The notes: generated from the letters alone by a model not told the origin. Positions 35,238-47,545 are shown, counted from the stretch's first letter. The stretch: 64,000 nt of DNA from Limnobacter humi (GCF_024518835.1 NZ_JANIGO010000002.1:191522-255521); one strand, 5' to 3'. Numbers and translations: made by a program.

Positions 35238-35394
35238 GATACCATGCTGAAAAAATCTCGAATTTATCGTATTTTTTCTTACGAAACAGTAACTTATAGA
35301 ATATTAATACCATGAACACACAAAAGAACGCAGCATGGTATCGGCATCAATCATGGCATCGCCAAACCATAATACCAGCTTTAATGCCATGCTC
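35238..35394. repeat. Six ATACCATG-like sites between int and guaA (candidate integrase/Xis arm sites)
   Basis: GATACCATGC (35238), AATACCATGA (35306), the inverse GCATGGTATC (35333) and weaker variants at 35349, 35370 and 35383 cluster in 157 bp. The 304-bp stretch between int and guaA holds no gene. Such repeats next to an att site suit arm-type binding. Confidence 0.55.
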
Positions 35395-35444
35395 AAACGG
35401 TGCTTGGCGCTTCCTCCCGTTGCCAGATCGTGCCAAACACAAAC

Positions 35445-35472
35445 AAAAAAAAGCCCGCAATTACGCGGGCTT
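35445..35472 (-). terminator. Rho-independent terminator downstream of guaA
   Basis: On the minus strand, AAGCCCGC and GCGGGCTT form an 8-bp stem with a 6-base loop, followed by a run of T residues (35445-35452). It would end the guaB-guaA transcript about 45 bp after guaA. Confidence 0.85.
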
Positions 35473-35518
35473 AGCGGCATTTCATGCCATCAGGTGCCTG
35501 GCTGTGCCAGACGCGGAA

Positions 35519-35540
35519 TCATTCCCACTCAATGGTCGCG
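35519..35540. other. Probable attachment site at the guaA 3' end
   Basis: The last guaA codons (TIEWE, stop) are the known integration hotspot of guaA islands, with a core around GAGTGGGAATGA on the minus strand. The partner repeat should lie left of the window, so it cannot be confirmed here. Confidence 0.6.
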
Positions 35541-37144
35541 GGGGGTTTGCCGGATACGTCGTAGACCACTCGGTTCACGCCCTTCACCTCATTGATGATG
35601 CGGTTGGACACGCGGCCCAGCAGCGCATACGGCAAGTGTGCCCAGTGGGCAGTCATGAAGTCCTGGGTTTGTACAGCGCGAATGGCCACCACGTATTCAT
35701 AGGTGCGGCCATCGCCCATCACACCAACAGACTTCACCGGCAGAAACACCGCAAACGCCTGGCTGGTGAGGTCGTACCAGGTTTTGCCCACTTCCTCAGG
35801 TTTGCACAGGCCAGCGGCAGCATCGGCTGATGTTGATCGGGTGTTGCGCAACTCTTCAATAAACACCGCGTCGGCCAGTTGCAGAATGTCGGCATATTCG
35901 GCCTTCACTTCACCGAGAATACGCACGCCCAGGCCAGGGCCAGGGAACGGATGGCGGTACACCATCTCGGGGTCCAGGCCCAACTCAACACCCAGCTTGC
36001 GCACCTCATCCTTAAACAGGTCACGAAGGGGTTCGAGCAATTTCAAGTTCAGGGTGTCTGGCAGGCCACCCACGTTGTGGTGGCTTTTGATATTGGTGGC
36101 CTTACCGGTTTTTGCGCCGGCCGATTCAATCACATCGGGATAAATCGTGCCTTGGGCCAGCCACTTCGCATTTTGCCGTTGGCCTGCTTCACGCTGAAAC
36201 ACATCCACAAACGCCTTGCCGATAATTTTCCGCTTGGCCTCTGGGTCGCTCACGCCTGTCAACTGCCCCATGAATTCATCGGTTGCATTCACATGAACCA
36301 CGCGCACACCCAGGTGTTTGGCGAAGGTGTCCATCACCTGTTCGCCTTCTTTGTAACGCAGCAAGCCATGGTCTACAAACACACAGGTGAGCTGGTCGCC
36401 AATGGCTTTGTGAATCAATGCGGCTGCCACTGAGGAATCCACACCGCCGGACAGGCCCAGGATGACTTCATCCGACCCCACTTGGGCCCGGATGTTTTCC
36501 ACGGCTTCATCAATAAAGCTGGGCATGGACCAATCACCTGAACATCCGCAGATATCACGAACAAAGCGGGTCAACATGGCCTGGCCTTGTTTGGTGTGAG
36601 TCACCTCCGGGTGGAACTGTACGGCATAAAAGCGGCGATCTTCATCGGCCATGCCGGCGATGGGGCATGAGGGCGTAGAAGCCATCAATTTGAAACCCGG
36701 CGGCATCTCGGTCACTTTGTCGCCGTGGCTCATCCACACGTCCAGGAGGCCATGCCCTTGCTCATTGGTGCGGTCAGCAATCCCATCCAGCAGGCGGGTA
36801 TGACCGTGGGCCCGAATTTGTGCATGACCGAATTCACGCACAGTGCCAGGTTCAACCTTGCCGCCCAGTTGTTGAGCCATCGTCTGCATGCCATAGCAAA
36901 TGCCCAACACGGGCACACCCAGTTTGAACACCAAGTCGGGCGCTTTGTCCGTGGACTCTTCATAAGCCGATTGATGGCTGCCCGACAATACTATCCCGTT
37001 TGCACCATAGGCCTCAATACGGGCAGGATCCACATCGCAGGGCAGAATTTCACAAAAAACACCGGCTTCCCGCACTCGCCGTGCAATCAGCTGAGTCACT
37101 TGTGAGCCAAAATCCAATACCAGTATTTTTTGATGATTCATCAT
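35519..37144 (-). CDS. guaA: GMP synthase (glutamine-hydrolysing) GuaA
   Basis: A 541-residue enzyme that converts XMP, glutamine and ATP to GMP. The glutamine amidotransferase domain (about 1-210) has GICYGMQTM with the nucleophilic cysteine and FHPEVTHT. The ATP-pyrophosphatase loop is [13 protein letters not shown] near residue 240. The C-terminal dimerisation domain ends TIEWE. The gene is full length although an island is integrated at its end, so the island preserves it. Two adjacent ATGs are possible starts. Confidence 0.97.
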   Translation of the reverse strand: MMNHQKILVLDFGSQVTQLIARRVREAGVFCEILPCDVDPARIEAYGANGIVLSGSHQSAYEESTDKAPDLVFKLGVPVLGICYGMQTMAQQLGGKVEPGTVREFGHAQIRAHGHTRLLDGIADRTNEQGHGLLDVWMSHGDKVTEMPPGFKLMASTPSCPIAGMADEDRRFYAVQFHPEVTHTKQGQAMLTRFVRDICGCSGDWSMPSFIDEAVENIRAQVGSDEVILGLSGGVDSSVAAALIHKAIGDQLTCVFVDHGLLRYKEGEQVMDTFAKHLGVRVVHVNATDEFMGQLTGVSDPEAKRKIIGKAFVDVFQREAGQRQNAKWLAQGTIYPDVIESAGAKTGKATNIKSHHNVGGLPDTLNLKLLEPLRDLFKDEVRKLGVELGLDPEMVYRHPFPGPGLGVRILGEVKAEYADILQLADAVFIEELRNTRSTSADAAAGLCKPEEVGKTWYDLTSQAFAVFLPVKSVGVMGDGRTYEYVVAIRAVQTQDFMTAHWAHLPYALLGRVSNRIINEVKGVNRVVYDVSGKPPATIEWE

Positions 37145-37158
37145 GTTAGAAGATTATA

Positions 37159-38154
37159 TTAAATTTCTTTCTGAAGAGATTCGATCCAGAACGTGGGTTT
37201 CTTGGCGAGGTCGCTAACCCCTGTCACGGTCAACCCGGCCAGCCGACATTCAATCAGGGTTTTGACACCCAGGCTTTCAGCTGGGAGGCTTCTGCATTTG
37301 GCCGATATTTTGGCAATCAACTTGCGAACGTCGGTTTCCGGCACCCGTGGGCAGACGGCCAACAACAAAGACGGAGACAGTACTGCCAGGCTTGCCGATG
37401 CAGGAATTTCATCACGAACCATGGCAGCCACATGTTTGCGGAAGTCCAACAATCGATCAGCACCAAACCGCGCACACAAGCTATCGAAGTCTGACAACCG
37501 AATGGCGATCAAGCTGATCGGGTGATCATCCTCACCTGCCGCTTTAAACTCCTGATTCAACACGGCCTCGATGCCCCGAAGGTTCCAGGAACCGATTTGT
37601 GGATCGATCAAGGCAATTCGTTGGTCTTCGGTCAATCCTTCAATCAAGGCCTGAACCACCGAACTTCCGGGTCCCATGGCCAGCTCGGCCTCCACCAGCT
37701 TTGCGAAATCACACAGGTCCTGAACATTGGCAGCAGAAAACTCTCGCGGCGCGTAATCAATCAGGCACAAGGTACCCAAAACGACATTGTGTGGATCACG
37801 AATGGCTTGGCCCGCATAAAACCGGATTCGGGGTTCATTGGTCACCAACGGGTTGTCCGCAAACCGCGGATCCGTGAGGGCGTTGGTGACGATGAAGGGT
37901 TCATCTTGCAAAATGGCGTGACCGCAAAATGAGACCTCGCGCCCTGTGGTGCAGGCATTTAACCCCTGGTTCGACTTGAACCATTGAAGTTCTTTGTACA
38001 CGATGGATACCAAGGCCGTTGGCACATTGAAGTGCCGCATGGCCAGCCGGGTTATCCGGTCAAACCGGGCTTCCGATGGGGTATACATGATGCCCAGCTG
38101 TTGCAGGGCCAATGTTCGGGAACCTTCGTTATCAGGAATGCCGGGCCTTTTCAT
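37159..38154 (-). CDS. GAF-domain protein with a degenerate GGDEF-like domain
   Basis: A 331-residue cytoplasmic protein. Residues about 25-155 form a GAF sensor domain (ITRLAMRHFNVPTALVSIVY; FCGHAILQDEPFIVTNALTD). The C-terminal part has the layout of a diguanylate cyclase (PISLIAIRLSDFDSLCARFG), but the catalytic GGDEF is replaced by a SPSLL stretch. It should not make c-di-GMP. It may bind a ligand or partner. It lies between guaB and guaA with short gaps (14 and 23 bp), so it is part of that operon. Confidence 0.8.
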   Translation of the reverse strand: MKRPGIPDNEGSRTLALQQLGIMYTPSEARFDRITRLAMRHFNVPTALVSIVYKELQWFKSNQGLNACTTGREVSFCGHAILQDEPFIVTNALTDPRFADNPLVTNEPRIRFYAGQAIRDPHNVVLGTLCLIDYAPREFSAANVQDLCDFAKLVEAELAMGPGSSVVQALIEGLTEDQRIALIDPQIGSWNLRGIEAVLNQEFKAAGEDDHPISLIAIRLSDFDSLCARFGADRLLDFRKHVAAMVRDEIPASASLAVLSPSLLLAVCPRVPETDVRKLIAKISAKCRSLPAESLGVKTLIECRLAGLTVTGVSDLAKKPTFWIESLQKEI

Positions 38155-38177
38155 GTTCTCAACACCACCCAGAGCCG

Positions 38178-39638
<1,461 letters not shown>

Positions 39639-39664
39639 CTAATTTCTCCTGGCGCAAAATCGAA

Positions 39665-40009
39665 TTATACAGGAAACCCAGCCTGTTTTTTGCTGCGTCG
39701 GCCAGGTTTGGCCTCGCCCAGCCGCGCTTTGTGTTCGGCTCGACGCCGTCGGCTGTCCATGGGGTTAAAGCGCAGCGCATCCAGTATTTCAAGGCGGTCG
39801 TCCGGGTAAAGCACGGTGTCGCTGGACGCATAAACGCCATACACCGACACTGCGCGCGCACCAAGCAATGTCTCGATGGTTTCCGAGGCCATACCCAAGA
39901 ACCGCAAAGCCTGCGAAACCGTGCACCCTGTTGGTACATTCAGGGCTTCAGGCGGTCTGTTCAACAGGCCGCCATCGTCTTGCTTCAGCTCAATCCAGGT
40001 GACCCTCAT
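39665..40009 (-). CDS. RnfH/RatB family protein
   Basis: A 114-residue protein with a ubiquitin-like fold (VTWIELKQDDGGLLNRPPEA; VSVYGVYASSDTVLYPDDRL then EILDALRFNP). It usually lies next to ratA, as here, with a 4-bp overlap. The role is unclear. The basic tail RRRRAEHKAR is typical of the family. Confidence 0.88.
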   Translation of the reverse strand: MRVTWIELKQDDGGLLNRPPEALNVPTGCTVSQALRFLGMASETIETLLGARAVSVYGVYASSDTVLYPDDRLEILDALRFNPMDSRRRRAEHKARLGEAKPGRRSKKQAGFPV

Positions 40010-40452
40010 GGTGCATCGTCCACACCGTGCAAGGCTTCTGCCCGGCGAATGAAACTGTCAACAAAACTATTGGCAATCGAATGGAATACTGGCCCCACGA
40101 GCTGTTCCAACACCTTGCTGGAGAATTCATAATCCAGACGAAACATCACTTTACAAGCATCAGCAGCCAACGCAACAAAGCGCCATTCACCCGTCAATTC
40201 CGTGAATGGGCCCTCCTCAAGCGTCATGTGGATGGCTTGATCGAGCTCAATCCGGTTTAACGTGCAGAAGGTTTGCTTCACACCCTTGAAGTTGATTTCC
40301 ACCGTGGCTTTTTCCAGATCTGGCGCTTGGCGCTCCGCGTGCCCGGCACTACACCACGGCAAGAACTCGGGATAACTGTCCACCCCACGAACCAGTTCAA
40401 ACATTTGGTGCGCCGAAAACAGGACGAGAACAGACTTTTCAACAGTGGCCAT
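40006..40452 (-). CDS. ratA: RatA-type START/coenzyme Q-binding protein
   Basis: A 148-residue protein of the polyketide-cyclase/START group (MFELVRGVDSYPEFLPWCSA; FCTLNRIELDQAIHM). Bacterial homologues bind ubiquinone or, in E. coli RatA, block 70S formation. It is divergent from smpB, a conserved pairing in this lineage. Confidence 0.9.
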   Translation of the reverse strand: MATVEKSVLVLFSAHQMFELVRGVDSYPEFLPWCSAGHAERQAPDLEKATVEINFKGVKQTFCTLNRIELDQAIHMTLEEGPFTELTGEWRFVALAADACKVMFRLDYEFSSKVLEQLVGPVFHSIANSFVDSFIRRAEALHGVDDAP

Positions 40453-40573
40453 GGATAAAACGCGGCGTTTCCCGATGGGAAAAGGATTAAACTCCCCATT
40501 TTAACGTCTTTGCTGTACCACACCCTGCCTTCGGCCCCCCGATGGTGCATTGCGGTGCATGACCACTGGATTT

Positions 40574-41023
40574 ATGAGCATTGTTCAGAACAAAAAAGCC
40601 GGATTTGACTATTTCCTGGAAGAAACCTACGAAGCCGGGGTTGTATTGGAGGGTTGGGAGGTTAAAGCCATTCGCGCAGGTCGGGTTCAAATCAAGGAAG
40701 GCCATATCATTATTCGAAATGGGGAACTGTGGTTGCTCAACAGTCACATCACCCCACTGAACAGTGCGTCCACCCATGTTCGGCCAGACACGGTTCGCAC
40801 GCGCAAACTGATGCTAAAAAAGATGGAAATCAACCGCCTCATAGGCAAAGTTGAACAGCGCGGTTATTCATTGATCCCGCTGGACTTTCACTTCAAAAAT
40901 GGCCGTATCAAATGCAGCATGGCCCTGGCCAAAGGCAAAAAGCTGCACGACAAACGCGATTCCCTAAAAGACAAGGATTGGAAGCGCGAACAGGAACGCC
41001 TGATGAAGGTGCACAGAACCTGA
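40574..41023 (+). CDS. smpB: SsrA-binding protein SmpB
   Basis: A 149-residue protein that brings tmRNA to stalled ribosomes. The start [20 protein letters not shown] is the family N-terminus; two upstream ATGs in frame are less likely. [18 protein letters not shown] and the basic C-terminal tail ([19 protein letters not shown]) are present. Confidence 0.96.
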   Translation: MSIVQNKKAGFDYFLEETYEAGVVLEGWEVKAIRAGRVQIKEGHIIIRNGELWLLNSHITPLNSASTHVRPDTVRTRKLMLKKMEINRLIGKVEQRGYSLIPLDFHFKNGRIKCSMALAKGKKLHDKRDSLKDKDWKREQERLMKVHRT

Positions 41024-41037
41024 TGGCCGTGTTGGGT

Positions 41038-41955
41038 TCAACGCGACTCGGTCTTCCCGTGTTGGATCACCTGCATGGCAGTGGCCACCATGCTGCCCAT
41101 GTTGGACAGATCGCCCGGTAAAATCAGGGTGTTACCTTCCTTGGCGATCTTTGAAAATGCGTCGATGTACTGCTCGGCCACTTTCAAATTCACAGCCTGC
41201 AGTCCGCCAGGTTCATTCACGGCGGAAGCAACCTTGCGCAGCGCGTCGGCTGTGGCATTTGCAATTTCAGTAATGGCCACTGCATTGCCCTGGGCCTTGT
41301 TAATGGCCGCAATGCGCTCACCCTCCGACCGAGCAATTGAAGATTCCCGTTCACCCGTGGCAATATTGATCTGCTCCTGCTTGCGTCCTTCAGATGCAGC
41401 GATCAATGCCCGTTTCTCCCGCTCAGCCGTGATCTGCGCCTGCATCGCCAGCAAAATTTCCTTGGGTGGCGTTAAATCCTTGATTTCATAACGAAGAACC
41501 TTGACCCCCCAGTTCAAAGCGGCTTCATCCAGGGCGTTCACAATGGCCGCATTGATCATTTCTCGCTCTTCGAAGGTCTTGTCCAGCTCCAGTTTACCGA
41601 TCACCGAGCGCAAGGTGGTTTGCGCCAGTTGCGTCACGGCGCTGATGTAGTCGCTGGATCCGTAACTGGCACGCATCGGGTCGGTCACCTGGAAATACAG
41701 AATGCCATCGACCTGAAGTTGCGTATTGTCCTTGGTGATACACACCTGGCTAGGCACATCCAGGGGAATTTCTTTCAGGGAATGCTTGTACGCCACGCGC
41801 TCCACAAAAGGAACCAGAAAATTCAATCCAGCCTGCATATTGCGATCAAATTTACCCAGCCGTTCAACCACCCAAGCGCTTTGCTGGGGAACAATCCGGA
41901 TGGATTGACTGATAAACACCACCGCCAACACCAAAATAACCAGAGAAACTTCCAT
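41038..41955 (-). CDS. qmcA: SPFH/stomatin-like membrane protein (QmcA type)
   Basis: A 305-residue membrane-anchored protein. One N-terminal hydrophobic segment (VSLVILVLAVVFISQSIRIV) precedes a band-7/SPFH domain (SAWVVERLGKFDRNMQAGLN) and a coiled coil (about 190-260). Stomatin-like proteins form large assemblies with NfeD partners, encoded here 12 bp upstream. Confidence 0.92.
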   Translation of the reverse strand: MEVSLVILVLAVVFISQSIRIVPQQSAWVVERLGKFDRNMQAGLNFLVPFVERVAYKHSLKEIPLDVPSQVCITKDNTQLQVDGILYFQVTDPMRASYGSSDYISAVTQLAQTTLRSVIGKLELDKTFEEREMINAAIVNALDEAALNWGVKVLRYEIKDLTPPKEILLAMQAQITAEREKRALIAASEGRKQEQINIATGERESSIARSEGERIAAINKAQGNAVAITEIANATADALRKVASAVNEPGGLQAVNLKVAEQYIDAFSKIAKEGNTLILPGDLSNMGSMVATAMQVIQHGKTESR

Positions 41956-41967
41956 GGGTACTTCCTT

Positions 41968-42390
41968 TCAGAATGGAGGGGATTTTTTGATTTTGAGCAG
42001 GTTGCCCTGGACGGCGACAATGGTGTGTGTCCCTGTGACTGGGGTTTGATCCACCGACTCCGCTGACCACTGCGCTCCCCGGTACTGAACCTGTGTGTGA
42101 TGCCCAGCTTGCCATTGATCGACACGAACTGTGTTCCCAATGTCCAAGGATTGATCCAGTGGCACCTGAAGCCGATCTGCGTTTTTTCGCGTGTTTTTCA
42201 AACCCAGGGTGGCAGCCACCGAAAACACGCCAGCAGCAGCCACCTGCATGGGCACTGAATACCCAAAATAGGCCACCAGTGCGCCCAGAAAGGCCCCCAG
42301 GGCGACCATCAACAAATAGAAGGTTCCGGTGGTGAGCTCCGCAATAAGAAGTACCCCACCAAACACCAACCAAAACGACACGTCGCCCAT
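41968..42390 (-). CDS. NfeD-family membrane protein
   Basis: A 140-residue protein with about three or four hydrophobic segments in the first 75 residues. A C-terminal OB-fold domain follows (IGNTVRVDQWQAGHHTQVQY, VTGTHTIVAVQGNLLKI). It works with the neighbouring stomatin-like protein. Confidence 0.88.
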   Translation of the reverse strand: MGDVSFWLVFGGVLLIAELTTGTFYLLMVALGAFLGALVAYFGYSVPMQVAAAGVFSVAATLGLKNTRKNADRLQVPLDQSLDIGNTVRVDQWQAGHHTQVQYRGAQWSAESVDQTPVTGTHTIVAVQGNLLKIKKSPPF

Positions 42391-42400
42391 GGTGTCGACC

Positions 42401-44812
42401 TTACCCGGCGCGCTTTTGGCGATCCGCCAGTTTTTGCCAGGTGTCCACCACCGTGTCCGGATTCAACGAGATGGACTCGATCCCCTCAGCAGCCAACCAC
42501 AACGCAAAATCCGGGTGGTCCGAAGGCCCTTGGCCACAAATGCCGACGTACTTGCCTTTGGATCGACAGGCTTCAATCGCCTTGCTCAGCAAAGCGCGAA
42601 CGGCGGGGTCCCGTTCATCGAAATCGGCAGCCAACAACTCGAGTCCAGAATCGCGGTCCAGGCCCAAGGTCAGTTGAGTCAGGTCATTGGACCCGATCGA
42701 GAAACCGTCGAAGTATTCAAGGAACTGGTCTGCCAAAACCGCATTGGACGGTACTTCGCACATCATGATGAGTTTGAGTTTGTTCTCGCCACGCTTGAGT
42801 CCGTTGCGGCCCAGCAGGTCGACCACACGGGCGGCCTGGTTCAAAGTGCGTACAAACGGAATCATGATTTGAACGTTGTCCAGCCCCATTTCTTCACGTA
42901 CACGTTTCAGCGCCAGGCATTCCATTTCAAAGCATTCAGCGAATTCCTCGGAAATGTAGCGTGCTGCGCCCCGGAAACCCAACATCGGGTTTTCTTCCTC
43001 AGGTTCATAGCGGCTACCACCGATCAGCTTGCGGTATTCATTGGACTTGAAGTCCGACATCCGGACAATAACAGGCTTGGGATAAAACGCCGCGGCAATG
43101 GTCGCCACGCCTTCGGCCAGTTTGTCCACAAAAAACGCCACCGGGCTGGCATGGCCGCGGGCCACGCTCTCCACCGCTTTCTTCAAGTCGGCGTCCACGT
43201 TGGGATAATCCAAAATGGCTTTGGGGTGGATGCCAATCGCATTGTTGATGATGAACTCCAGACGTGCCAAACCCACGCCTTTGTTCGGCAGTTGGCAAAA
43301 CTCAAAGGCCAGTTGTGGGTTGCCCACGTTCATCATGATTTTGACCGGAATCTCGGGCAGCTCGCCGCGTTTGACTTCCGTCACCTCAGTTTCCAGCAAG
43401 CCTTCATAAATGTGACCCGTGTCGCCTTCAGAGCAGCTCACCGTCACCAGCATGCCCTCTTTCAATTTGTCGGTGGCATCGCCGCAACCCACCACGGCGG
43501 GAATGCCCAGCTCACGCGCAATAATCGCTGCATGGCAGGTACGCCCACCACGGTTGGTCACGATGGCGGAAGCGCGCTTCATCACGGGTTCCCAGTTGGG
43601 GTCGGTCATGTCGGTGACCAGGATGTCGCCAGCCTGCACGCGGTCCATTTCGGCGGCATCATTGATGATCCGAACCGGGCCTGAGCCAATCTTTTGACCG
43701 ATGGCTCGGCCACTGCTCAGCACCGATGAATTACCCTTGAGTTTGTAACGCAACTGCACGTCATTGCTTTTTTGGCTGTTCACGGTCTCCGGACGAGCTT
43801 GCAAAATGTAGAGCTTGCCATCGTTGCCGTCCTTGCCCCATTCAATGTCCATGGGGCGACCGTAGTGCTTCTCGATGATCATGGCGTATTTGGCCAGCTG
43901 CACCACATCCTCATCGGTCAATGAATAGCGGTTGCGCAACTCGGCAGGCACATCCACCGTGCGCACACTTTTGCCGGTTTCCTTTTTCAGGTCGAATTCC
44001 ATCTTGATCAGCTTGGAACCGATCTGCCGCCGAATGATGGGGTTCTTACCGCTTTCCAGTGTGGGCTTGAACACATAAAACTCGTCGGGGTTGACTGCGC
44101 CCTGCACCACCGTCTCACCCAAGCCGTAACTGGAGGTGATAAACACCACCTGATCAAAACCGCTTTCCGTGTCCAGGGTAAACATCACGCCTGCAGCGCC
44201 GACGTCGGATCGAACCATGCGTTGGATGCCCGCGCTCAACGCCACATCGCTGTGCGCAAAACCTTTGTGAACGCGGTATGAAATGGCCCGGTCGTTGTAC
44301 AACGAAGCAAACACTTCCTTGATTTTTTCGAGTACGTCATCAATGCCATTGACGTTCAGGAACGTTTCCTGCTGACCAGCGAAAGAGGCATCGGGCAGAT
44401 CTTCCGCGGTGGCAGAGGACCGGACAGCAACCGAAATTTCACCACCGCTTTGCGCCATCATGGCTGCATAAGACTGCCGAATGTCGTGTTCAAGATTGGC
44501 AGGCAATGGTGCCTCTACTACCCACTGTCGAATTTCAGCACCAGCCTGCGTTAGCGCGCGCACATCGTCCACATTCAGGTCATCCAGTTTGGCATTGATG
44601 CGCTCTACCAGATTATTGGCTTTCAAAAACTCACGGAAAGCATGCGCTGTGGTGGCAAAGCCTCCTGGCACGCGAACGCCAGTCTCAGCCAGTTGGGAAA
44701 TCATCTCTCCCAGGGACGAGTTCTTTCCGCCAACAATTTCGACGTCCTCCATTCGAAGCTGCTCAAACGGCAGGACGAGCGCTGTCTCGCTAACACCGGG
44801 TTGTGTTGACAT
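42401..44812 (-). CDS. ppsA: Phosphoenolpyruvate synthase PpsA
   Basis: An 803-residue enzyme that makes PEP from pyruvate and ATP for gluconeogenesis. The N-terminal ATP-grasp domain has [17 protein letters not shown]. The phosphohistidine domain is [20 protein letters not shown]. The C-terminal PEP/pyruvate TIM barrel has [20 protein letters not shown]. It is divergent from ppsR, its regulator. Confidence 0.97.
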   Translation of the reverse strand: MSTQPGVSETALVLPFEQLRMEDVEIVGGKNSSLGEMISQLAETGVRVPGGFATTAHAFREFLKANNLVERINAKLDDLNVDDVRALTQAGAEIRQWVVEAPLPANLEHDIRQSYAAMMAQSGGEISVAVRSSATAEDLPDASFAGQQETFLNVNGIDDVLEKIKEVFASLYNDRAISYRVHKGFAHSDVALSAGIQRMVRSDVGAAGVMFTLDTESGFDQVVFITSSYGLGETVVQGAVNPDEFYVFKPTLESGKNPIIRRQIGSKLIKMEFDLKKETGKSVRTVDVPAELRNRYSLTDEDVVQLAKYAMIIEKHYGRPMDIEWGKDGNDGKLYILQARPETVNSQKSNDVQLRYKLKGNSSVLSSGRAIGQKIGSGPVRIINDAAEMDRVQAGDILVTDMTDPNWEPVMKRASAIVTNRGGRTCHAAIIARELGIPAVVGCGDATDKLKEGMLVTVSCSEGDTGHIYEGLLETEVTEVKRGELPEIPVKIMMNVGNPQLAFEFCQLPNKGVGLARLEFIINNAIGIHPKAILDYPNVDADLKKAVESVARGHASPVAFFVDKLAEGVATIAAAFYPKPVIVRMSDFKSNEYRKLIGGSRYEPEEENPMLGFRGAARYISEEFAECFEMECLALKRVREEMGLDNVQIMIPFVRTLNQAARVVDLLGRNGLKRGENKLKLIMMCEVPSNAVLADQFLEYFDGFSIGSNDLTQLTLGLDRDSGLELLAADFDERDPAVRALLSKAIEACRSKGKYVGICGQGPSDHPDFALWLAAEGIESISLNPDTVVDTWQKLADRQKRAG

Positions 44813-44948
44813 GGTTTCACCTTATCGATCAAAAGAAATAATGAATGCGGCGCTTGGCGGACACCACATCGATTATTTCCACTGATATTTTTACTATGAT
44901 TGTAACTGTAACCGGTGTTTTGAACAGTACGGCCCAGGAGAATGATTC

Positions 44949-45785
44949 ATGCCAGAAAATATTCCTCAAGAGCGAACCGTGGTGTTCGTTTCCGATGGAA
45001 CGGGCATCACGGCCGAAACCCTTGGCCACTCCGTGTTGTCCCAGTTTGAAGGGATCAAATTCAAGCAAATCCGCATCCCTTTTATTGATTCAGAAGTGAA
45101 GGCCATTTCGGCCAAACAAAAAATCAATGACATCGCCATTTATGATGGGATCAAACCCATCGTCTTTAGCACCTTGGTCAACCCGACGATCAATGAAGTG
45201 GTTCACAAGGCCAATGGTGTGTTCATGGACTTGTTCCTGAAGTTTGTGGAACCATTGGAAAATGAGCTGGGTGTGAAAAGCACGCACCGCATCGGTCGCT
45301 CGCACACCATTTCTGACAATGAACAGTACAAAAATCGCATTGAGGCGATCAACTTCACCCTGGCCCATGACGATGGTCAAACGGACAAAGACCTGGCAGG
45401 TGCTGATGTCATTTTGATTGGGGTGTCTCGGTCAGGAAAAACACCGACCAGCTTGTACTTGGCCATGCAATACGGCATCAAGGCGGCCAACTATCCGTTG
45501 ATCCCGGAGGACTTTGAACGGGGTGAACTGCCACTGGCCCTCCCTCCTTTCAAGAACAAGATTTTCGGACTCTCCATTTCACCGGAGCGTTTGAGTGAAA
45601 TTCGCAATGAACGTCGCCCTGGCAGCCACTATGCTTCCCTGGAAAACTGCAAAAAAGAAGTGAAAGCGGCCGAATTTATGATGCGGCGGGAAGGTATCGC
45701 ATGGCTAAGTTCAACCAGCAAGTCCATCGAAGAAATTTCAACCACCATTTTGCAACAGTTGAACCTGGGCTCACCCATTTACTGA
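44949..45785 (+). CDS. ppsR: PEP synthase regulatory kinase/phosphorylase PpsR
   Basis: A 278-residue DUF299-type bifunctional protein that inactivates PpsA by ADP-dependent phosphorylation and restores it with phosphate. The P-loop is [20 protein letters not shown]. The N-terminus [20 protein letters not shown] is typical. CAGGAGAATGATT precedes the ATG. It ends five bases from the convergent photolyase-like gene. Confidence 0.95.
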   Translation: MPENIPQERTVVFVSDGTGITAETLGHSVLSQFEGIKFKQIRIPFIDSEVKAISAKQKINDIAIYDGIKPIVFSTLVNPTINEVVHKANGVFMDLFLKFVEPLENELGVKSTHRIGRSHTISDNEQYKNRIEAINFTLAHDDGQTDKDLAGADVILIGVSRSGKTPTSLYLAMQYGIKAANYPLIPEDFERGELPLALPPFKNKIFGLSISPERLSEIRNERRPGSHYASLENCKKEVKAAEFMMRREGIAWLSSTSKSIEEISTTILQQLNLGSPIY

Positions 45786-45790
45786 ACCGC

Positions 45791-47512
45791 TCAAAACAGC
45801 GATTGCTGGGCAGCCTCACCGGGATGATCCGCGCTTGGTTCGTCAACCAGCCGACGCTGGGTTCTCTTGGGGCGACCGTTGCGGTCCGGGTTTCGGGAAC
45901 CATGCTTTTCATAGACGCGACGGGCCTCTTCCACAAAACCCAGTTGATGGCGAAAGGCCGTGATTTTCATGCGCGCCTCGGAAATGGCCGTGTCGGGATT
46001 CACAATGGGTTGGGGATAATGCCGACCAACCACGCAACCGCAGTCGTGTTGAATAATGATGGGCGTATTCCATGGCTCAGCCAGCCACTCGGTGGGTAAG
46101 GCCGCCAACTCGGGAATCCACTGTCGAATGAACAACCCATGGGGATCGTGGTCTCTGGCTTGCTTGACCGGATTGTAAATTCGCAGGGTGTTGATTCCCG
46201 TCACACCGCTTTGCATTTGAAATTGTGGGTAATGAATGCCGGGCTCATAGTCCAGAAACTCACATGCCAATAGCGGTGCTGTGTGACGCCAGTCCAGCCA
46301 CAGTTGATAGGATGCAAAAGCCACCAACATGGCACGCATGCGAAAATTTACCCAACCTGTTGCAATCAGCATCCGCATGCAAGCATCCACCATGGGGAAA
46401 CCGGTACGGCCACTGATCCAGGCCTGCAGTCGTTGTTGTTCGATTGGGGTCAATGGTCCAGCATTTCGCAGGGTATCCAGACCACGGTGTGCCGCACGGA
46501 ATTCCAGCTCAGGTTCACTTTCCATTTTCTGAATGAAATGGCAATGCCAGTGCAGCCGGGATTCAAACGATTTCAGTGATTGTTTCCAGGCCTTTTGGGT
46601 TACCGGTGTGGCAGTATTGCCCAGCCAATTCGTGCGGGCCACTTGCAGACGTTCCAACACCTCCCGAATCGAAACAACGCCCAAGGCCAGGTATGGAGAA
46701 ATCCGTGAGCAGGCCGATTCGGCGCTCAGGGGGCTGGACATTTCAGAGCGGTAGTGCTGACCACGCTGCTCAAGGAATTGGGTTAACAAGCTCAGGGCTT
46801 GAGCCCGACCACCCCGCTGACGTTTTGGTTTGTCGTGTAGGCCTGGCCTGCATAGCGCTGCTGGCTCGCTCCAGCGGGGCCAGCGAAACACCCCGGATTG
46901 ATCGGGCGCTCCGGTTGATGAATGCGGTAAAAAACAGTAGTCAAAACCCTCGAATAGGCCATCTACAAAACCAAACAGTTGTGCCTGCGCGATGCTGGAC
47001 AGGCGTTTGGTATTGGGCGGTGGCAGTGTGGGTTGACCCATCCGCTCAAGCCATAACGTACTCCAGGCATCGCGAGACTTTAAGCGCCGGACCACAGCAT
47101 TGGCTGGGTATTCAACCCACGGAGCAGCATGTGCCGCACACAGGCGTTGAATGGCTTGGTCGCGTTGGAAACTGGCCCAATTGCCCGTTTCCTCATGGCT
47201 GTACACAACACACCGACGGTCTGCGTTGAGCAATCGGCTGAAGGCGGCCTGCGCATCGGCGTTCAGAACACACAACGGCAACATGCCGGGCAATTGCGCA
47301 GCCAAATCCAACAGACATTCCTTGGTGAATTCCAAATGCTGTGGCGCGTAATCGGGCTGTTTGGTTAATGTTGGTTCAAAGAGATACAGCAACAACACAG
47401 CGCCGCCATGCTGGCTGGCTTGTTGAACCGCCTCAAACAGGGGGGCGTGGTCATGCTGACGGATATCGCGTTTTAACCACACCACATGAAGCTTGTTGGC
47501 AGAACCCGCCAT
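45791..47512 (-). CDS. Cryptochrome/photolyase-family flavoprotein
   Basis: A 573-residue protein (from MAGSANKLHV; an ATG five codons earlier is possible). The N-terminal Rossmann domain starts LHVVWLKRDIRQHDHAPLFE. The FAD domain shows RISPYLALGVVSIREVLERL and TGFPMVDACMRMLIATGWVN. The usual WQW region is replaced by YEPGIHYPQFQMQSGVTGI, which marks a separate subgroup. Light-driven DNA repair or light sensing are possible; I cannot decide. The C-terminal 60 residues are basic and low in order. Confidence 0.85.
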   Translation of the reverse strand: MAGSANKLHVVWLKRDIRQHDHAPLFEAVQQASQHGGAVLLLYLFEPTLTKQPDYAPQHLEFTKECLLDLAAQLPGMLPLCVLNADAQAAFSRLLNADRRCVVYSHEETGNWASFQRDQAIQRLCAAHAAPWVEYPANAVVRRLKSRDAWSTLWLERMGQPTLPPPNTKRLSSIAQAQLFGFVDGLFEGFDYCFLPHSSTGAPDQSGVFRWPRWSEPAALCRPGLHDKPKRQRGGRAQALSLLTQFLEQRGQHYRSEMSSPLSAESACSRISPYLALGVVSIREVLERLQVARTNWLGNTATPVTQKAWKQSLKSFESRLHWHCHFIQKMESEPELEFRAAHRGLDTLRNAGPLTPIEQQRLQAWISGRTGFPMVDACMRMLIATGWVNFRMRAMLVAFASYQLWLDWRHTAPLLACEFLDYEPGIHYPQFQMQSGVTGINTLRIYNPVKQARDHDPHGLFIRQWIPELAALPTEWLAEPWNTPIIIQHDCGCVVGRHYPQPIVNPDTAISEARMKITAFRHQLGFVEEARRVYEKHGSRNPDRNGRPKRTQRRLVDEPSADHPGEAAQQSLF

Positions 47513-47545
47513 GTGCACACCATTCACCCTACAACGTGCATCAGT

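Noticed and set aside
42329..43684. A 451-codon plus-strand frame opposite ppsA
   Set aside because: Histidine- and phenylalanine-rich antisense translation of ppsA without any motif.
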